Assembly: GCA_034401135.1 (NCBI GenBank)
Contig: JAWZSP010000004.1
Span: 1,860,001-1,924,000 of the forward strand
DNA from: Volutella citrinella
Lineage: Eukaryota > Ascomycota > Sordariomycetes > Hypocreales > Nectriaceae
Reading direction: 5' to 3'
Length of the DNA: 64,000 bases
This document shows, in pieces, positions 11,709 through 23,299 of this stretch. Made by a program: the position numbers and the translations under genes. The stretch's first letter is position 1, and the number at the start of each line of letters is the position of its first letter. A model generated the notes under the pieces. The model was given only the letters and a program-made list of their open reading frames with translations, did not search any database and was not told the DNA's origin.

Positions 11709-12116
11709 ATGACCGCCGCGAGAGGGCCCGTCGCTGATGTTGCATCTACTGTGCTTGACAATCTGCAAAACCAACATGACTGGGTTTCGCTCACGACTCA
11801 TACGGATGTACATGAAAGGCCGCTGATCAGGGGCCTACCGCCTCGTCGCCTCTATATTCATCCTGATGATCAAATCGACGCCCTCGCCCAGGAGAAGGCT
11901 ACTGGCATAGCGGCCGATCAGGAACCCGAGTACGAATGGGTTCTGGCAGTACATCTCGACGAGAAGTGGACGCTGGCAGGCTTTGCCGCCGTTTTCGATT
12001 CGATTCAACACACCGGACCCAGGGCAAAGAGGATCCTATTGGCCACTGTCCACAACGACTCAACAGTTGTCTACTACTTCATGCACGAGGGCATGGTTAA
12101 GCCACGACAAAACTAG
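11709..12116 (+). CDS. SEN15: tRNA-splicing endonuclease subunit Sen15
   Basis: A single-exon gene of 135 residues. Sen15 is one of the two structural subunits of the tRNA intron endonuclease (Sen2/Sen34 catalytic, Sen54/Sen15 structural). The C-terminal half shows the family core: WVLAVHLDEKWTLAGFAAVF, then RILLATVHNDSTVVYY and the terminal MHEGMVKPRQN, which is nearly invariant in filamentous fungi. The N-terminus (VASTVLDNLQNQHDWVSL) matches the usual amphipathic start. I take the ATG at 11709 because homology begins there; the open frame extends further upstream without a convincing start. In yeast the complex sits on the mitochondrial surface and in animals in the nucleus. Confidence 0.92.
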   Translation: MTAARGPVADVASTVLDNLQNQHDWVSLTTHTDVHERPLIRGLPPRRLYIHPDDQIDALAQEKATGIAADQEPEYEWVLAVHLDEKWTLAGFAAVFDSIQHTGPRAKRILLATVHNDSTVVYYFMHEGMVKPRQN

Positions 12117-15100
12117 GCACAGCAAGTTCAGAGCAAGAGTCACGAAGCAAAACTTGAGCTCTTATGCTTTCTCCACCCGGCTCTTCTGAGGCTGGCGAGC
12201 AAAGACGATATCTTCAGGCTCATCTCTGGGTGTCATAATCATTTCTACCATGAATTCTCATGTTAAGCTGGGACTTGACCCGGGAAAGATTTCTTGATGC
12301 GGGCAGCCAGGAAGATGAAAAAGCGAACCCGACGAGAAGCTGTGCCTTCTTCAACACCTAAAGTGCCCCTATGAGAATCGCCGTTGGGATCAACTTTCCA
12401 ACCATTAGCTTCTGCCGGTAAGCTCATACACTCGTCAGAGGGAGTCGGGCTCGTCAGTCTGGTTCAATAGATATCTTTTTTTCACACGCCTTTGCACCGC
12501 GGTCCCTTGGGCTTCTCGGAGCGCTCAAACGCCGCCGTCACGAGCAGTGGCTCATCGACACGAACCCGGTGTGCCAAAACCACTTCTGTCAGTGAGTCGG
12601 CCATAGCATACGTGCTGTTGACCTCGCTCGTTGGTATGACCAGACCGAATTCAGTTTGCTGAGTCGAAACCCACACTCACACTCAACACGGCTGCCTGCG
12701 CCTGGGATGATCACGCCTCTATCCATCACGCGCCTGACGCCGTCATGCCCATCGTCAGCTGATGCGGTTTTGACAGTGAACAATCACCAAAGCCGACACA
12801 TGACATTGGGCGAGAGCTGAGACGCACTCGGCTTTGCAGGGCTTGCCGCGCTGGTGCTGACTCCGGTCGTGGTGTTGAATCCGGCAAGCAGTTTTTATTG
12901 TGCTAAAGGAACGACATGGTGATTGGGGGGAGAGGGGCGGCTGAGTGGTCTTGTTGAACGTAGTACACAAGCACATGGTTCAGTAGTGGCTTCCCAGCAC
13001 GAGTAGGCACATGTGCTTTTGAGGGACAGCCGCCTCATTTCGTGGACGCTGGTCAGATTCTGTGCCACCCAGTTACCATGGAGGAAGTAGGTGGCTGTAC
13101 CTGTATACTCATATACACTACTAGGCAAGGCAAGGTATACAAGTTTCGTCGCTATCACCATCATGTGTTCATTGCGCCTTCCTTGCTTGACAAGCCCGCT
13201 TCGCCGTGGGCATCTGCGCAACGATGGCAACGAAGTCATATGGTAACAGTTTCCGATACTCCGCCGTGCAAATGGCATGTGTGCTTCTTACCTGAAGCCG
13301 TGGCGGCTCGCTATAACACCCACTCCTAGTTTTCATTTTACAGCTGGAGGACCTGATCGTAGGTTACACTGGCAATGCCCATGCCTCGCAGCCATACTTA
13401 AAAAAAATCATTGTTCCTGCGTGAAGCAATTACTTAATTCTAAGGCCTCTAGCGTAGGTAGACGATGTAGGACTAATTGAAACCTAAGGCGCCTTGATGT
13501 TTGTCGTGCAACAGACGTGTCAATCATGTTTATCAAGGCAGCTTGGCATTCGACAAGTCAGCAAAGCAGAACTCGCTGAAACACGCACCATCCATTCCCT
13601 TGCAGTGGTGGGGCTGGGTCATCTCACGCGGCCGTTGGACACAAACAGTCACATGATTACCAAAGGGAGATAGTCAAATTCCCACAGTTCTCGACTCCCC
13701 GGGCAGGCAAGCGGGGAGAGCAACCTGATGTTCCCCGCCTGCCTTTCCACGTACAGAAACCCGAGCCGAGAGCGGGGTTTTTTTCTTCCTTTCTAGCCCT
13801 CGCGTGTGACGCTGGCTATCGGTCCTTGGACCGAGATTCGAGTGGTGCCGAAATGGAGCCGCTCTGATTGGAGAGCCCCAGACACAATGCAGACGATTGC
13901 AGAGTACATGGGTACAAGATAATGAGGCTCAACCGGGAGGTGACGGCAGGTTGCAGCTGAGGTGCATTTGTGGTACGTGGGAGCAGGTACTCCACGGTAC
14001 GTTGGTCGGCACCTGGCTTGGCAGAGCGTTTGGAGGAATCGCCCATACATCCAAAATGCGCAGCCGAGACGGGGAACACGCCATGGGAGAGGATGACGCC
14101 ACGAGTGCCAGCGGGGTGGTCATGCACCTGCGTGCGCTAGGCGTTTAGAAGCAGTTAACTGGGGGGCCTCAGACGAGGACGTCGAGGAAATAGGTTAAAG
14201 AGCTATGGGAAGCCCAGGGGATTAAACCTGACAGACTGCCCAGCGCGCATTTCTGAGGGTGGTGTGCCGAGGTCGGCGACATCTCCTCGGGAGCCAGGAG
14301 GACCTAATTTATGTGCACTAACGTCCTGGCGAGCAGAACTAAGTCTGGGCTACGAGGTGGTGGATCCTGGGCCCTGGGCCTTGGACTTGAGAGCTTCGGC
14401 AAACTTACGAGAATATATTACTGTACTGTTCACCTACGGGCGAGGTAAGTAGCTGGTTTGGCGCAGGATGGTCTCTCCCAGCATCCCACCACTCCGCAAA
14501 TACGTAATATTGTTGCTGCGCAATGCGGTGGATGTGAGCGGCCGGTGCGCTCTGGCCTGAGTTGACTCGGCGGTGGACTGGAGTCACTGGACCTTGTGTG
14601 CCATGGACCAGGACTGTTACAGGACAAGCCTGATCAGGACCCAGTGGTCCCAGCCTTCCCTGGCTAGAAAGAAGAGCCCTGCTAACCTGCGGGTGGCCCG
14701 GTCGTGGGGCTCCATTTCCCCAGCTGAGCCCCAAAGCCCCACGGCCGCCCCATCGTAACTAGCATGGAGCCAACCCCAACCACATCCGCATTCCCCATCC
14801 CCCCCCCCTCATTACCATCATGCCTGATTGTTCACTTCCATCCTTCTCAAGCCACAGAGTAAAATTACCCATGCGTGCAGACTCTCAGCAGTGATCGGGT
14901 GGGATTTTGGCCCCTGCTGAGCGAGACATGGTGGCGAGGACCTGGTGGGAGGACAAGGGCTAATAAATGAGCCGCATTATATCCTGAAAAGACAACCCCA
15001 GCCATGATGGATACGCAATAACACTGTCCCGCTAGCAGCAATCGCACCTCGTAGCACCCACGCTGCAAGACAGGCCAAGCAGGCACTTATCTAACCGTTA

Positions 15101-15400
15101 GTAGAAATCGTACCGCATCCCACGCACAAGCACGCTCCTTGCCTCAACTGGCTCCGCAACGGTCTGCGGTAGGTAGGCCCTTCCCCCTCCCATCGGAGCC
15201 AGCCCTCGCCAGCCCTGACCCCAGCCACCGAGTCTACACTCTGGCTGGCTTAGGTAGGAATTTGGGCCTCCAGTCCTGCCTCAATTCCACATTGGCAGCT
15301 TTCGCGAGCGAGGGTCCCCGAGCCGGCGATAGTCATCCCAGGAAACGCATGATGGAACAGCATCCCGCAGTCGATCATGTACGTCAACATGATCAGTACT
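12117..15400. other. Long intergenic region without a recognisable gene
   Basis: About 3.3 kb. Open frames on both strands are under about 140 codons, have no family resemblance and no matching splice pattern. No tRNA, LTR or inverted-repeat end was found. There are short homopolymers (A at 13397-13407, C near 14800) only. It separates SEN15 from the leader of the zinc-finger gene. Confidence 0.5.
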
Positions 15401-17013
15401 TAGATACCGCTCTGTGACAGTGACACCCAGGCAGTCTCAGTCTCGACAGGCCCTCCAGACAAGGGCCCAAAGTCCCACCAAAAGGCAGTACCTACCTAGT
15501 CTGCCACAACAACAGACCAGGCGACCCGCATCGAGCACCCCAGGAAAACGGGTTTCCCCGGGTTTTGCTGTATTGGAACGCTCCTTCTCCGTAAATGTCG
15601 GAGGAGCATCAAGCATCCTGCCTGCCTGCGTCCCACGGCTATTCGTGCCTGCCTTCCTGCCCTGTCCGCCTTCCATTGTGCGTGTCGCTTGACGTTGCTC
15701 CATTCCCCCAGTCCAGTCCCTCGCAGCAACCACACAATTGAGCAACCGCGGCCTTCGTCCATTCAGCGTCTCTTCTGGTCCGGCCGTTTTACCGCCACTG
15801 CCGTTACAACCCCTGCAACCCGAATTGGCGACCAAGGCCTGCTGCGTATAGTCTGCTCTGCCAGTCACTTACCTCGACGTCTGAATCACCCTCCCTCCCT
15901 CGGCCGTCACCCGTTGGCGACGTGGTTCCTCGCCATTGCCGTCCGTAGTGGTTTCCGCTTCTTCTTCGTCTCCCTTCCCCCCGTTTTGTCTTCCTTCACT
16001 CGACTGCCCCTCCTCTCTTTAGCTGGTCATACTCCCACAGCGACCGACGACTCCGCATAAACGAAAAAAGCTCGCCTCCTGCGTGGTCGCCCTCTGGCCG
16101 CATTTGCCGCATTGCCCACCCCCTCAGCCTCACCCGATCTTGCGACACCCCTCCAACCAGAACCTCCCCCAAGCCATACGGACCCTCAGTCCGACCGGCT
16201 CCCTCTCTCTAGACATAACAGAACCACCTTCGTATGCCTGACATTATCGCAAATAGCAGCTCCGACAAACGACACTTCTCACCGACCACGGTCTACAACC
16301 ACTTGTCCCGGCCACCAACTCTCCAGTCAGTCGAGGCGCTGCCGCGCTGCGTGCGTTGCCTTGACCGTCAATAAATTCAACATCGCGTACAGGGTCCGGA
16401 CACAAGCTGCATCCAATCCTGCCGACAGCTCGCAGTACTACCTACGGACCACAGCACTTATCTCAATCCCCTGCTGCGTTGCCCGTTCTTTCTTACGTGC
16501 CTGAGGTAGCAGTAGTACTTCCTCATTCCCGCCCTCAGCCCCGGCAGCCACCCTTCGCGCTCGCGCCAGCGCATCAGCACACCCGACCCTGGGCCTGACT
16601 AGCCCCCAACTTATAATCGGCAACCTACCTGCTGCGCACGTACTCTACGGACCAGGAGGACGGCATACTAATACCGATTATTACTACCTGCCTTGCTCTG
16701 CCTCAGACAACAAGACACCCATCCCGCGCAGCTGCATGTCGTAGAGCCTCGCTGCTCTTACTAGCCTTGGCTGTGAATACGTTCAGCACGCCGTGAACCT
16801 GTGCGAGGCAGACATATCACCTGCTGCTCGGCCACCAGCCGCCGCGCTCTTTGAGCCTCGATCGAGAGACCCTGCCACCCACACGCTGGCCTTCACTTCA
16901 TACAACCCTCCACAATAAGTGTCGACGCACTGGATCGCGTACTCGTCTCATCTCATCCCTCACCCTTCACCAGGGCCATGGCGAGCTGAGCAACCGCCGC
17001 CGACGTGATAACT
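15401..17013 (+). promoter_or_regulatory. Pyrimidine-rich promoter and probable long leader of the C2H2 gene
   Basis: A 1.6-kb stretch whose plus strand is strongly C- and CT-rich with few purine runs, continuing up to the start codon at 17014. Such long, C-rich leaders are common before fungal developmental transcription factors. The transcription start cannot be placed. It may contain spliced leader introns. Confidence 0.45.
16978..16989 (+). other. Minimal upstream ORF (Met-Ala-Ser-stop)
   Basis: A three-codon ORF in a strong initiation context (GCCATGG) ends 24 bp before the zinc-finger start codon, whose own context (AACTATGA) is weaker. If the leader is transcribed unspliced, ribosomes would meet this ORF first, so translation of the factor could depend on reinitiation or leaky scanning. 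Confidence 0.4.
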
Positions 17014-18537
17014 ATGACCGCGGCCGCCAAGTCTCAGCAATCGCAGCACTTCGCCGTTGCCGAAACCTACGATCCGGATGAGGTGGTGCCCCGCGACAGC
17101 CCGCTCATGAAACCCATGCGTCCCAGACTCGAGCCCTCACCGAGTCCCACTCCAGATATTCCTGCAGCGCAAGTCAGTCTTAGCCCCGTTTCTTTCAACG
17201 GTCACGAAAAGGCTGATCGCCACAAGATCCGTCCCACCTCGGGCGATGCCGTCCTCGTCGCATATCTCGACAACGGCCGCGACCCAGAGATCGCACGCGT
17301 TGCTGGCAGCCAGGTCCTGCCTGGAGAAGACGACTCTCAGGATGACGAATCGAGCGTCGATGGCCCCCCAGACGAAGTCGCGATAACCGCCCCGACCCTA
17401 CAGCAATTTGCTGTCGATGCCTTACAGTTTACCGCCCGGCCCAATTCACGATCAGCAGCTCACAGCAAGGCCGTCCCCGACATCTCGGACTCCACGCGCC
17501 AGCTCTCTCTGCGCGATGCCCTACCCAACGGCGCCCGCCCGCCTTCTCGACTGCACCACCCGCTTCACAATGCTCACCACCATGCCGTGAAACCGCCCCA
17601 AGCACATATCTTGCCACCCCCCATTGGTGAGCTTCCGCCTCTGCAGATGGACTCTCCTCGATCCGATCTCAATGGCCCAAACCTCCCATCCATCCGCTCT
17701 CAGTTCCCCGACATCAACAACCTATCCAACGACCTGCTAGCGCATGCCGAGAAGGATCACCCTCGTCATGTCAAGCCTCCAAACTTCCCATCATCTCCCG
17801 CCCATGTGACCCGGTTCCCGTTACCGCCGGGCTCTCATATTTCGCCGCCAATATCTCCCAATGAGATGTACGCGAGGAATATGCCATCACCGCACTCAGC
17901 CTCCAGCCCACACTACTACAAGCCCAATGGGATTGCCCCACATCAGTCCATTGATTGCAGCAGCAGCAGCACCGCAGGCGAAACGCCAAGCACTGATCAG
18001 TCCGCCTCTACGCCAGCAACGTCAAGCTCTGTTGCCGATCGCATGAGCCTTGAAGTCATGACAAATCCTCCCGTGGGCGCATATGCATGCTCGTTTGCAG
18101 GTTGCAATGCTCAACCGTTTCAGACACAATATCTACTCAACTCGCATGCGAATGTACACTCATCAGTACGCCCTCACTATTGTCCAGTCGTGGGCTGTCC
18201 AAGAAGTCAATCTGGAAAGGGCTTCAAACGTAAGAACGAGATGATCCGGCACCGCTTGGTCCATGAATCCCCAGGATACGTTTGTCCCTTCTGCCCCGAC
18301 AGGGAGCACAAGTACCCTCGGCCAGATAATCTTCAAAGGTGTGTCAGAAGCCCCTCGATTGAGCATCCCAGCCAGAATTCTTTACCAATTATAGAAAGAT
18401 TACTTACTTTCCATCTCAGACATGTACGCGTGCATCATCCTGATAAGAACAAGGACGACCCTCTACTGCGCGAGGTGCTTTCACAGCGGCCGGATGGCCC
18501 TAACCGTGGCAGAAGGCGGCGTGGCCCCCTATCATAG
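17014..18537 (+). CDS. C2H2 zinc-finger transcription regulator (three fingers)
   Basis: Two exons (17014-18338, 18420-18537; 81-bp intron GTGTGT..CAG) give 480 residues. Residues 1-350 are low-complexity (Pro, Ser, His, acidic) and look like an activation or regulatory region. Three fingers follow: C359/C364/H378/H382, C390/C395/H413/H417 and C424/C427/H443/H447. The intron falls inside the third finger (between Q441 and H443), so splicing is needed to complete it. The C-terminus is a basic run (RGRRRRG) that could be a nuclear localisation signal. The intron is a multiple of three and contains no stop, so an unspliced form would be a full-length protein with a broken third finger. I do not recognise a named orthologue; FlbC- and Rpn4-like families were considered but the finger spacing does not settle it. 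Confidence 0.85.
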   Translation: MTAAAKSQQSQHFAVAETYDPDEVVPRDSPLMKPMRPRLEPSPSPTPDIPAAQVSLSPVSFNGHEKADRHKIRPTSGDAVLVAYLDNGRDPEIARVAGSQVLPGEDDSQDDESSVDGPPDEVAITAPTLQQFAVDALQFTARPNSRSAAHSKAVPDISDSTRQLSLRDALPNGARPPSRLHHPLHNAHHHAVKPPQAHILPPPIGELPPLQMDSPRSDLNGPNLPSIRSQFPDINNLSNDLLAHAEKDHPRHVKPPNFPSSPAHVTRFPLPPGSHISPPISPNEMYARNMPSPHSASSPHYYKPNGIAPHQSIDCSSSSTAGETPSTDQSASTPATSSSVADRMSLEVMTNPPVGAYACSFAGCNAQPFQTQYLLNSHANVHSSVRPHYCPVVGCPRSQSGKGFKRKNEMIRHRLVHESPGYVCPFCPDREHKYPRPDNLQRCVRSPSIEHPSQNSLPIIERLLTFHLRHVRVHHPDKNKDDPLLREVLSQRPDGPNRGRRRRGPLS

Positions 18538-19026
18538 AGTCATGATGAGGGACACATTTGCCACAATGCGTTGTGCCTTTCACTTAACATCTCTCTCCAA
18601 TACTGTTCGGGTGTATGTCCAGCTCCGGTTACTACGAGCGGGCAGGACTCATCACGCATGGGCGATGCATGATGTCTGCCGATTTACGCTCCGAACCTCG
18701 AAAGACGCGACGCTCCGCTGACGAGGTGTAAACAAAGTTTGACCCTCAATGAGACTTCATGAAGTGACGCTATTATTAGCATAGGATTTGAGGCGTTGGG
18801 GACATATATACCAGGTTTTTTTTTATTGTTTCGTGTCTTGAATGAGCCCATGGTTGTTTTCTACAGGTGTGATGCTAAAGCGGATCGGAGTTGCGAGTCT
18901 ATATTGCTTAGTTTCTGGCCATGTATCAAAAAGGTGTATGCGGCAGGTGATGGCAACGTTGGCAATCGCGCAAGTTAACCAAATATGTCATTGGATTTAT
19001 GGTCTATCAGACGCGCCCTCTCCTGA
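18538..19026. other. Convergent intergenic spacer between C2H2 gene and palB
   Basis: About 490 bp holding the 3' UTRs of two converging genes. No other feature was recognised. Confidence 0.5.
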
Positions 19027-21809
19027 TCACATATAATTCAGCCCCTTCTCCTGTGGTAGCTCCCAAGATCCTACACGAACTGGCGCATCGCACTGGAGCT
19101 CTAGTTCAATATGTTCAGGCCAACTTTGCGAGCCCAAACTCTCCACCACAAGCCACACCCCTTGGTGAAAGAGTTGCCCAGGCTCGAGGTCAATCTCAGG
19201 CGTTCTCACAATCGACTGAAGCTCTGTGAATTTGCCGTCCCCGGAGACTGCGAGGGTGGCTCGCTCTGGAGACCAACCATGAACAATGGACACCCGGACC
19301 GTTAGTGTCGACGGCATTCTACCTTGATGCTCCCGTCCCGTCTGCGGTACGCCCCTTGCAATGACGCACAAGCGGGTCAGCCAGGACACAGATAGGGAAG
19401 CGCGCCTAATATCCCCGCCCTCGCAAAGCGTCAATGGTGTTAGTGGCGTCCGGAGACGTCCGGCTGCGTCGGCGCGAATCGGCTCCAGCTTCACCGGCGA
19501 CATTGATGCCACATTCAAGGCAAAATCTGCAACCTGACCTGGATCGAAAGTCGAGCACACAATCGTATAAGTGCCTGGATCGACCCGCGGGACGTCTGCC
19601 ACGGCACAGCCACGACGATATTCCCCCGACGAACCAACCAAATCTCGCACTTTGACCGTGGATACTCGTTCACCGCGCGCCCAAACTAGGTCCACATGTA
19701 CGTGAACATCTCTCTGATCTGTAGATAGTAGAATAGAGAGGGGGGTCTCCTCTGTTAAAACGAGTCGAAACTGCGGATTCATGTAGAAAGTTGGGCACAC
19801 AGCACTCCCTCCGGCCGTGCGTCGGTTCCAAGCGCCGGTGGCTTTCTTGGAAAACCTCATCGCGTCCTCTGCTTCCTTTACCTGGACGGGATGTTGTGAG
19901 AAAAATGAGAGAGTGAACGAGTACTCTGAGAGAGGGAATTCCTGTTGGTCAATGACAACAGTATAATTGCGTTTTGAATCCGCCTCCAACCGAGCCAGCG
20001 TCTGTGGTGAGTCGACGTATGGGCCGTGATAATGACCCTTGCCATCATCGATCTGGACCCGCTTGCCTTGGTTGTCAAATATTAGAATGCTCATGAATCC
20101 GAGCTGCCGCGATGCCGCTGCCATGCTCTCCGCCCTGGTGCGTGCAATATCCAGCTCAGCATCCATGAAGTGCCGACTCACGAGGATCCAGACGGCTCCC
20201 CCGCTAGGGCAATGCAATGAGTACTGAGGGTTGTGTGCCAGAGAAGATGATAGCGATGCTGACGGAATCCTCCAGGAGAAATGATGGTCTTGCCGGTTCG
20301 CAAACAGAGCCGGATTCCAATTCAAGTACATGGACTCGAAATGTTGCGCAACATCATCCAACGGGATCCAGAAAGCGCCTGGAGGCAGCTTGTCGTCTTG
20401 AACCGGTCGCTCTCCTTGCATTGGAGGTGGGATTTGGGCCCTTAGCTGCTGTTCGATTTCGACACGACCACCTTTCCAGACAGGTCCGTTGCACCAAGGG
20501 TTTTTTACCAAGAGCTTGCGAACATCCCCTTCAGTGGCCAAATCCATCACGGCGTAGTCATGCTCTCCAATCAGCCCAAGAACTTCTTCCTCTTCTGGAG
20601 ATATGCGTCCAGTCCCAAGTGTGATGACCACATCCTCAGAATCAAAAGCAGCTTTGATTCTCTTCCAGGTGGCATTGATGTCCAAGTCTTCCCTATCAGC
20701 ACATACGTGAGTACTCCAAGCTCGAGGTTCCATCCGGTCGTTCAAATGAACCCAAGATCCATACCTTTGAAGAAAAATCTGCTCTGGAAGCCATCCAGTG
20801 AGGACCCAAAGGTCTGTGCCTGAATTGCTCCCTGGGAAGTCATACCCACCTCGAATCTTGAGGTAGGCCTTTTCTAGAAGAGCAGGCCAGATAAGAAAGG
20901 GGTTGTTGCGATCAACCACAAAAAGAGTGCGGTCAGTGAGCGAGGCTGGGAGCCTTTCGTCAATGACGACACGGCGAAAACACCCGTTGAAATGTAAGCG
21001 CAAGACATATTTCCCCGAGCCAGAAAGTTCCGGGACACCACGTTGGCGATTAAAGGGGAAGAAAATCGAGGCTAGGACCTAGGGAATAAGCAGTTGAGGC
21101 GAATGATTGCAGTAGAGGCAAGAAGCTGTGTCAACGCACCTGGTTGCGGCCCGTTAGAATTCGCATGGCGGCACAAAGGCTGGCAACAACAGAACAATCC
21201 GTTGTCATGTCCTGAACGAGGTCGCACTGGTTGCGAGGCAGCATGAAGTCATGGTCGGCGGCCACATGGACTCCCCCGTAGAGCTCCCTCGGCGGCTTCC
21301 AGCCGTCAAAGGTGGCCGTCTGTTTCGAGGACAAGATGAGGGCAGCATCGTCACTGGGAATAGATGAGCAACCGCCGACGGGCTGTAGTAGGATATTGTG
21401 CCCTACATGAAGGGTGCCCCGCCAGGAGGAAGTTGGAACTCGGCCTGGTCTGGGGTATAACTCCAGGGGGGGAACGTGTTGCCGTGCAGGCGTGACGCCC
21501 GCGCCAGGATGCCTGTGTCCTTGGTGGAGGTGGCGCCTGTCAGATCGGCCTTGAGGCGCTCGGCAAGGAAGATGAGCTGCTGGCATTTCTTTCTCAAGCG
21601 CGTTGCCTCACTGCGCACCGTCGCCTCTCCGGCAGCGCGCATGTACAAGTCGGCGGCGCGAATTGCATGATCGAGGGCCACTTGGCCATCCGAGCTCGTA
21701 ATCAGAGATTCAGCGGCCTGCGATGAAACGGGTAAGTGGATGGATCCCAGACCATGGAAGCACCGGTTTCAGGGCGGTTCTGTCCACTCACCTGGGCTCT
21801 CCTCTCCAT
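19027..21809 (-). CDS. palB: Calpain-like cysteine protease PalB/Rim13 of the ambient-pH pathway
   Basis: Four minus-strand exons (21809-21792, 21717-21407, 21353-21140, 21078-19027; introns of 74, 53 and 61 bp) give 864 residues, close to the usual PalB length. PalB acts with the ESCRT-III/Pal complex at neutral to alkaline pH and is the protease thought to make the signalling cleavage of PacC/Rim101. An N-terminal MIT domain lies at about residues 7-80 (DHAIRAADLYMRAAGEA), the calpain protease core at about 120-390 and the C-terminal calpain domain III/PBH modules after that. The catalytic triad is complete: C163 in TTDCSVVASLC, H354 in GEHDYAVMD and N374 in VKNPW, with oxyanion Q157. The start is a six-codon first exon (MERRAQ) supported by family N-termini. 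An in-frame stop after GGAPFM is removed by the 53-bp second intron. Confidence 0.92.
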
Positions 21810-23299
21810 GGCCTTGTTGGATCAAATCATGGCATCAAGAGGCACAGTCAACGTACGTCACCGGGGTTTGTGATGAGCATACCCAAGTGGAGCCCGGAAT
21901 ACAGTGGAGTGGAGGGCATCTGGGAGGAGCTACTGGGCAAGCTGGGCTAACTCAGCCTCCATGGTAGGCCGCAGTGGGGCCGCTCCCGCCCAACTTGCCC
22001 AGTAATGAGGTACAAGTCAGTGAGTCGCCTTTGGTCCCACCGTCCTTCCCGAAACGATCTGCCTGCCCAGCTGGCCTTCCGAGGAAGCTAGACTGGGAGA
22101 TGCTGTTTGTTGCCGCTGTGCTGACTGATTCTTGACAATGGCTTGGGCAGATTAAGTGAATATACCTGTTTTGATTGGTAAGTTACGTTGACTGAGCACC
22201 ACTCGAGCCAATCCGACCTATGAAAAATAATTGGCAAATTGCCGTGCATGTGCCACAGACGTCTGCTTCATAGCCGCTTTTACGAGGCAAAGTGCTACTA
22301 GATGCAATTCCATTGCAAGAACTAAATCTAACTTTCCAAATGTACATTAAGAATTTGACGCTACATTCGCCCTCGGTCTGCCAGAAGGCCATGAATGCGC
22401 GCTTGACTTGATTCCTCGCTGTTCAACTCAGATGGATGCATCCAATACTGCTACTGTGGTGTCCGTACTACAACTAGCCGTACTAGTTGTACTGTATTAT
22501 CCCGTACTCCTAGCTTAGTAGTAGTGCCTGCCGAAGAACGGCACTCGGACAGGTGGGTAGCTGCCGCCCCCAAACGGCTACGGCCCAGCCCTTGAACCTT
22601 TGCCCGCGGCATAATTACTGGAAGCCGAACGCGGCCGTGTAAATGCCACAGGCCAACGACCTAAGGTACCATGTGTCCATGCCTCTTTGGTGTCGAAGCC
22701 GAACCTGCTTTCTCCATGCATCACCACTGCCGACCAGGTAACGTAGACACCAAGTATAGTCATCCAGTCATTGTGCAATAGTGGTGGTGCATCCAGGGAA
22801 CATTGAGCCTGTCCAACAGCGGCTGGAACCTCGTAATTATCGTCTGCACGGGCGCTCTTCAACCTGAAAGTGGAACATCAGGTAGGCACCCAGCCTCATG
22901 GAAGGTTTGCGCCTCAGTACATCAGACCCCTATAGATATAGAAGGTCTCTCCCCTACGGGCATTGTTCGCTGTACGCCTCATATGTCGCTAACCGAGGTC
23001 TTCATCCCGCGACAGCCACGGAGGTCACAAGCACCGGCGGGGTGGCAGGCAGATCAGCCACGACCCGATTTGCCGAGACCGGTGCAGGGCCGAGGTTCGT
23101 GCTTCAAGCTAGGTAGCTGAGCGCGGCTGCTGGCCTCTGGCAGTCCTGATATCATGAGCACAATGGCGAGCGTCTTAATCCTGTAGCTTCGCGCACCCTC
23201 ACCCAGATTGATCTCCTTCCACACCCGTTCCCGCGCAGCCCACACAATCCTCACATCTTCTCCAGCGCACAATTGGCATCGACCCTCCCACAGCCTGCC
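21810..23299. other. Divergent intergenic region between palB and the carrier gene
   Basis: About 1.5 kb that holds both promoters. No gene-like frame was found. The only structured element seen is a perfect 9-bp inverted repeat at 22469-22491. Confidence 0.5.
22469..22491. repeat. Perfect 9-bp inverted repeat
   Basis: Arms TACAACTAG and CTAGTTGTA are separated by CCGTA. It lies in the palB/carrier divergent spacer, about 660 bp from the palB start. It could be a dimeric factor-binding site or a chance palindrome. Confidence 0.6.

Noticed and set aside
12482..14148. Short minus- and plus-strand open frames in the SEN15 to C2H2 spacer
   Set aside because: No recognisable motif, no start context or intron structure, and frames on opposite strands of the same DNA.
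18339..18419. Reading the C2H2 gene as one uninterrupted exon
   Set aside because: The unspliced reading breaks the third zinc finger, whereas GTGTGT..CAG splicing restores the exact C2H2 spacing.
21383..21406. A 24-bp GT..AG micro-intron as the cause of the palB frame change
   Set aside because: It is too short to be spliced. A 53-bp intron from the same donor (21406-21354) restores the correct frame and the conserved protein sequence.
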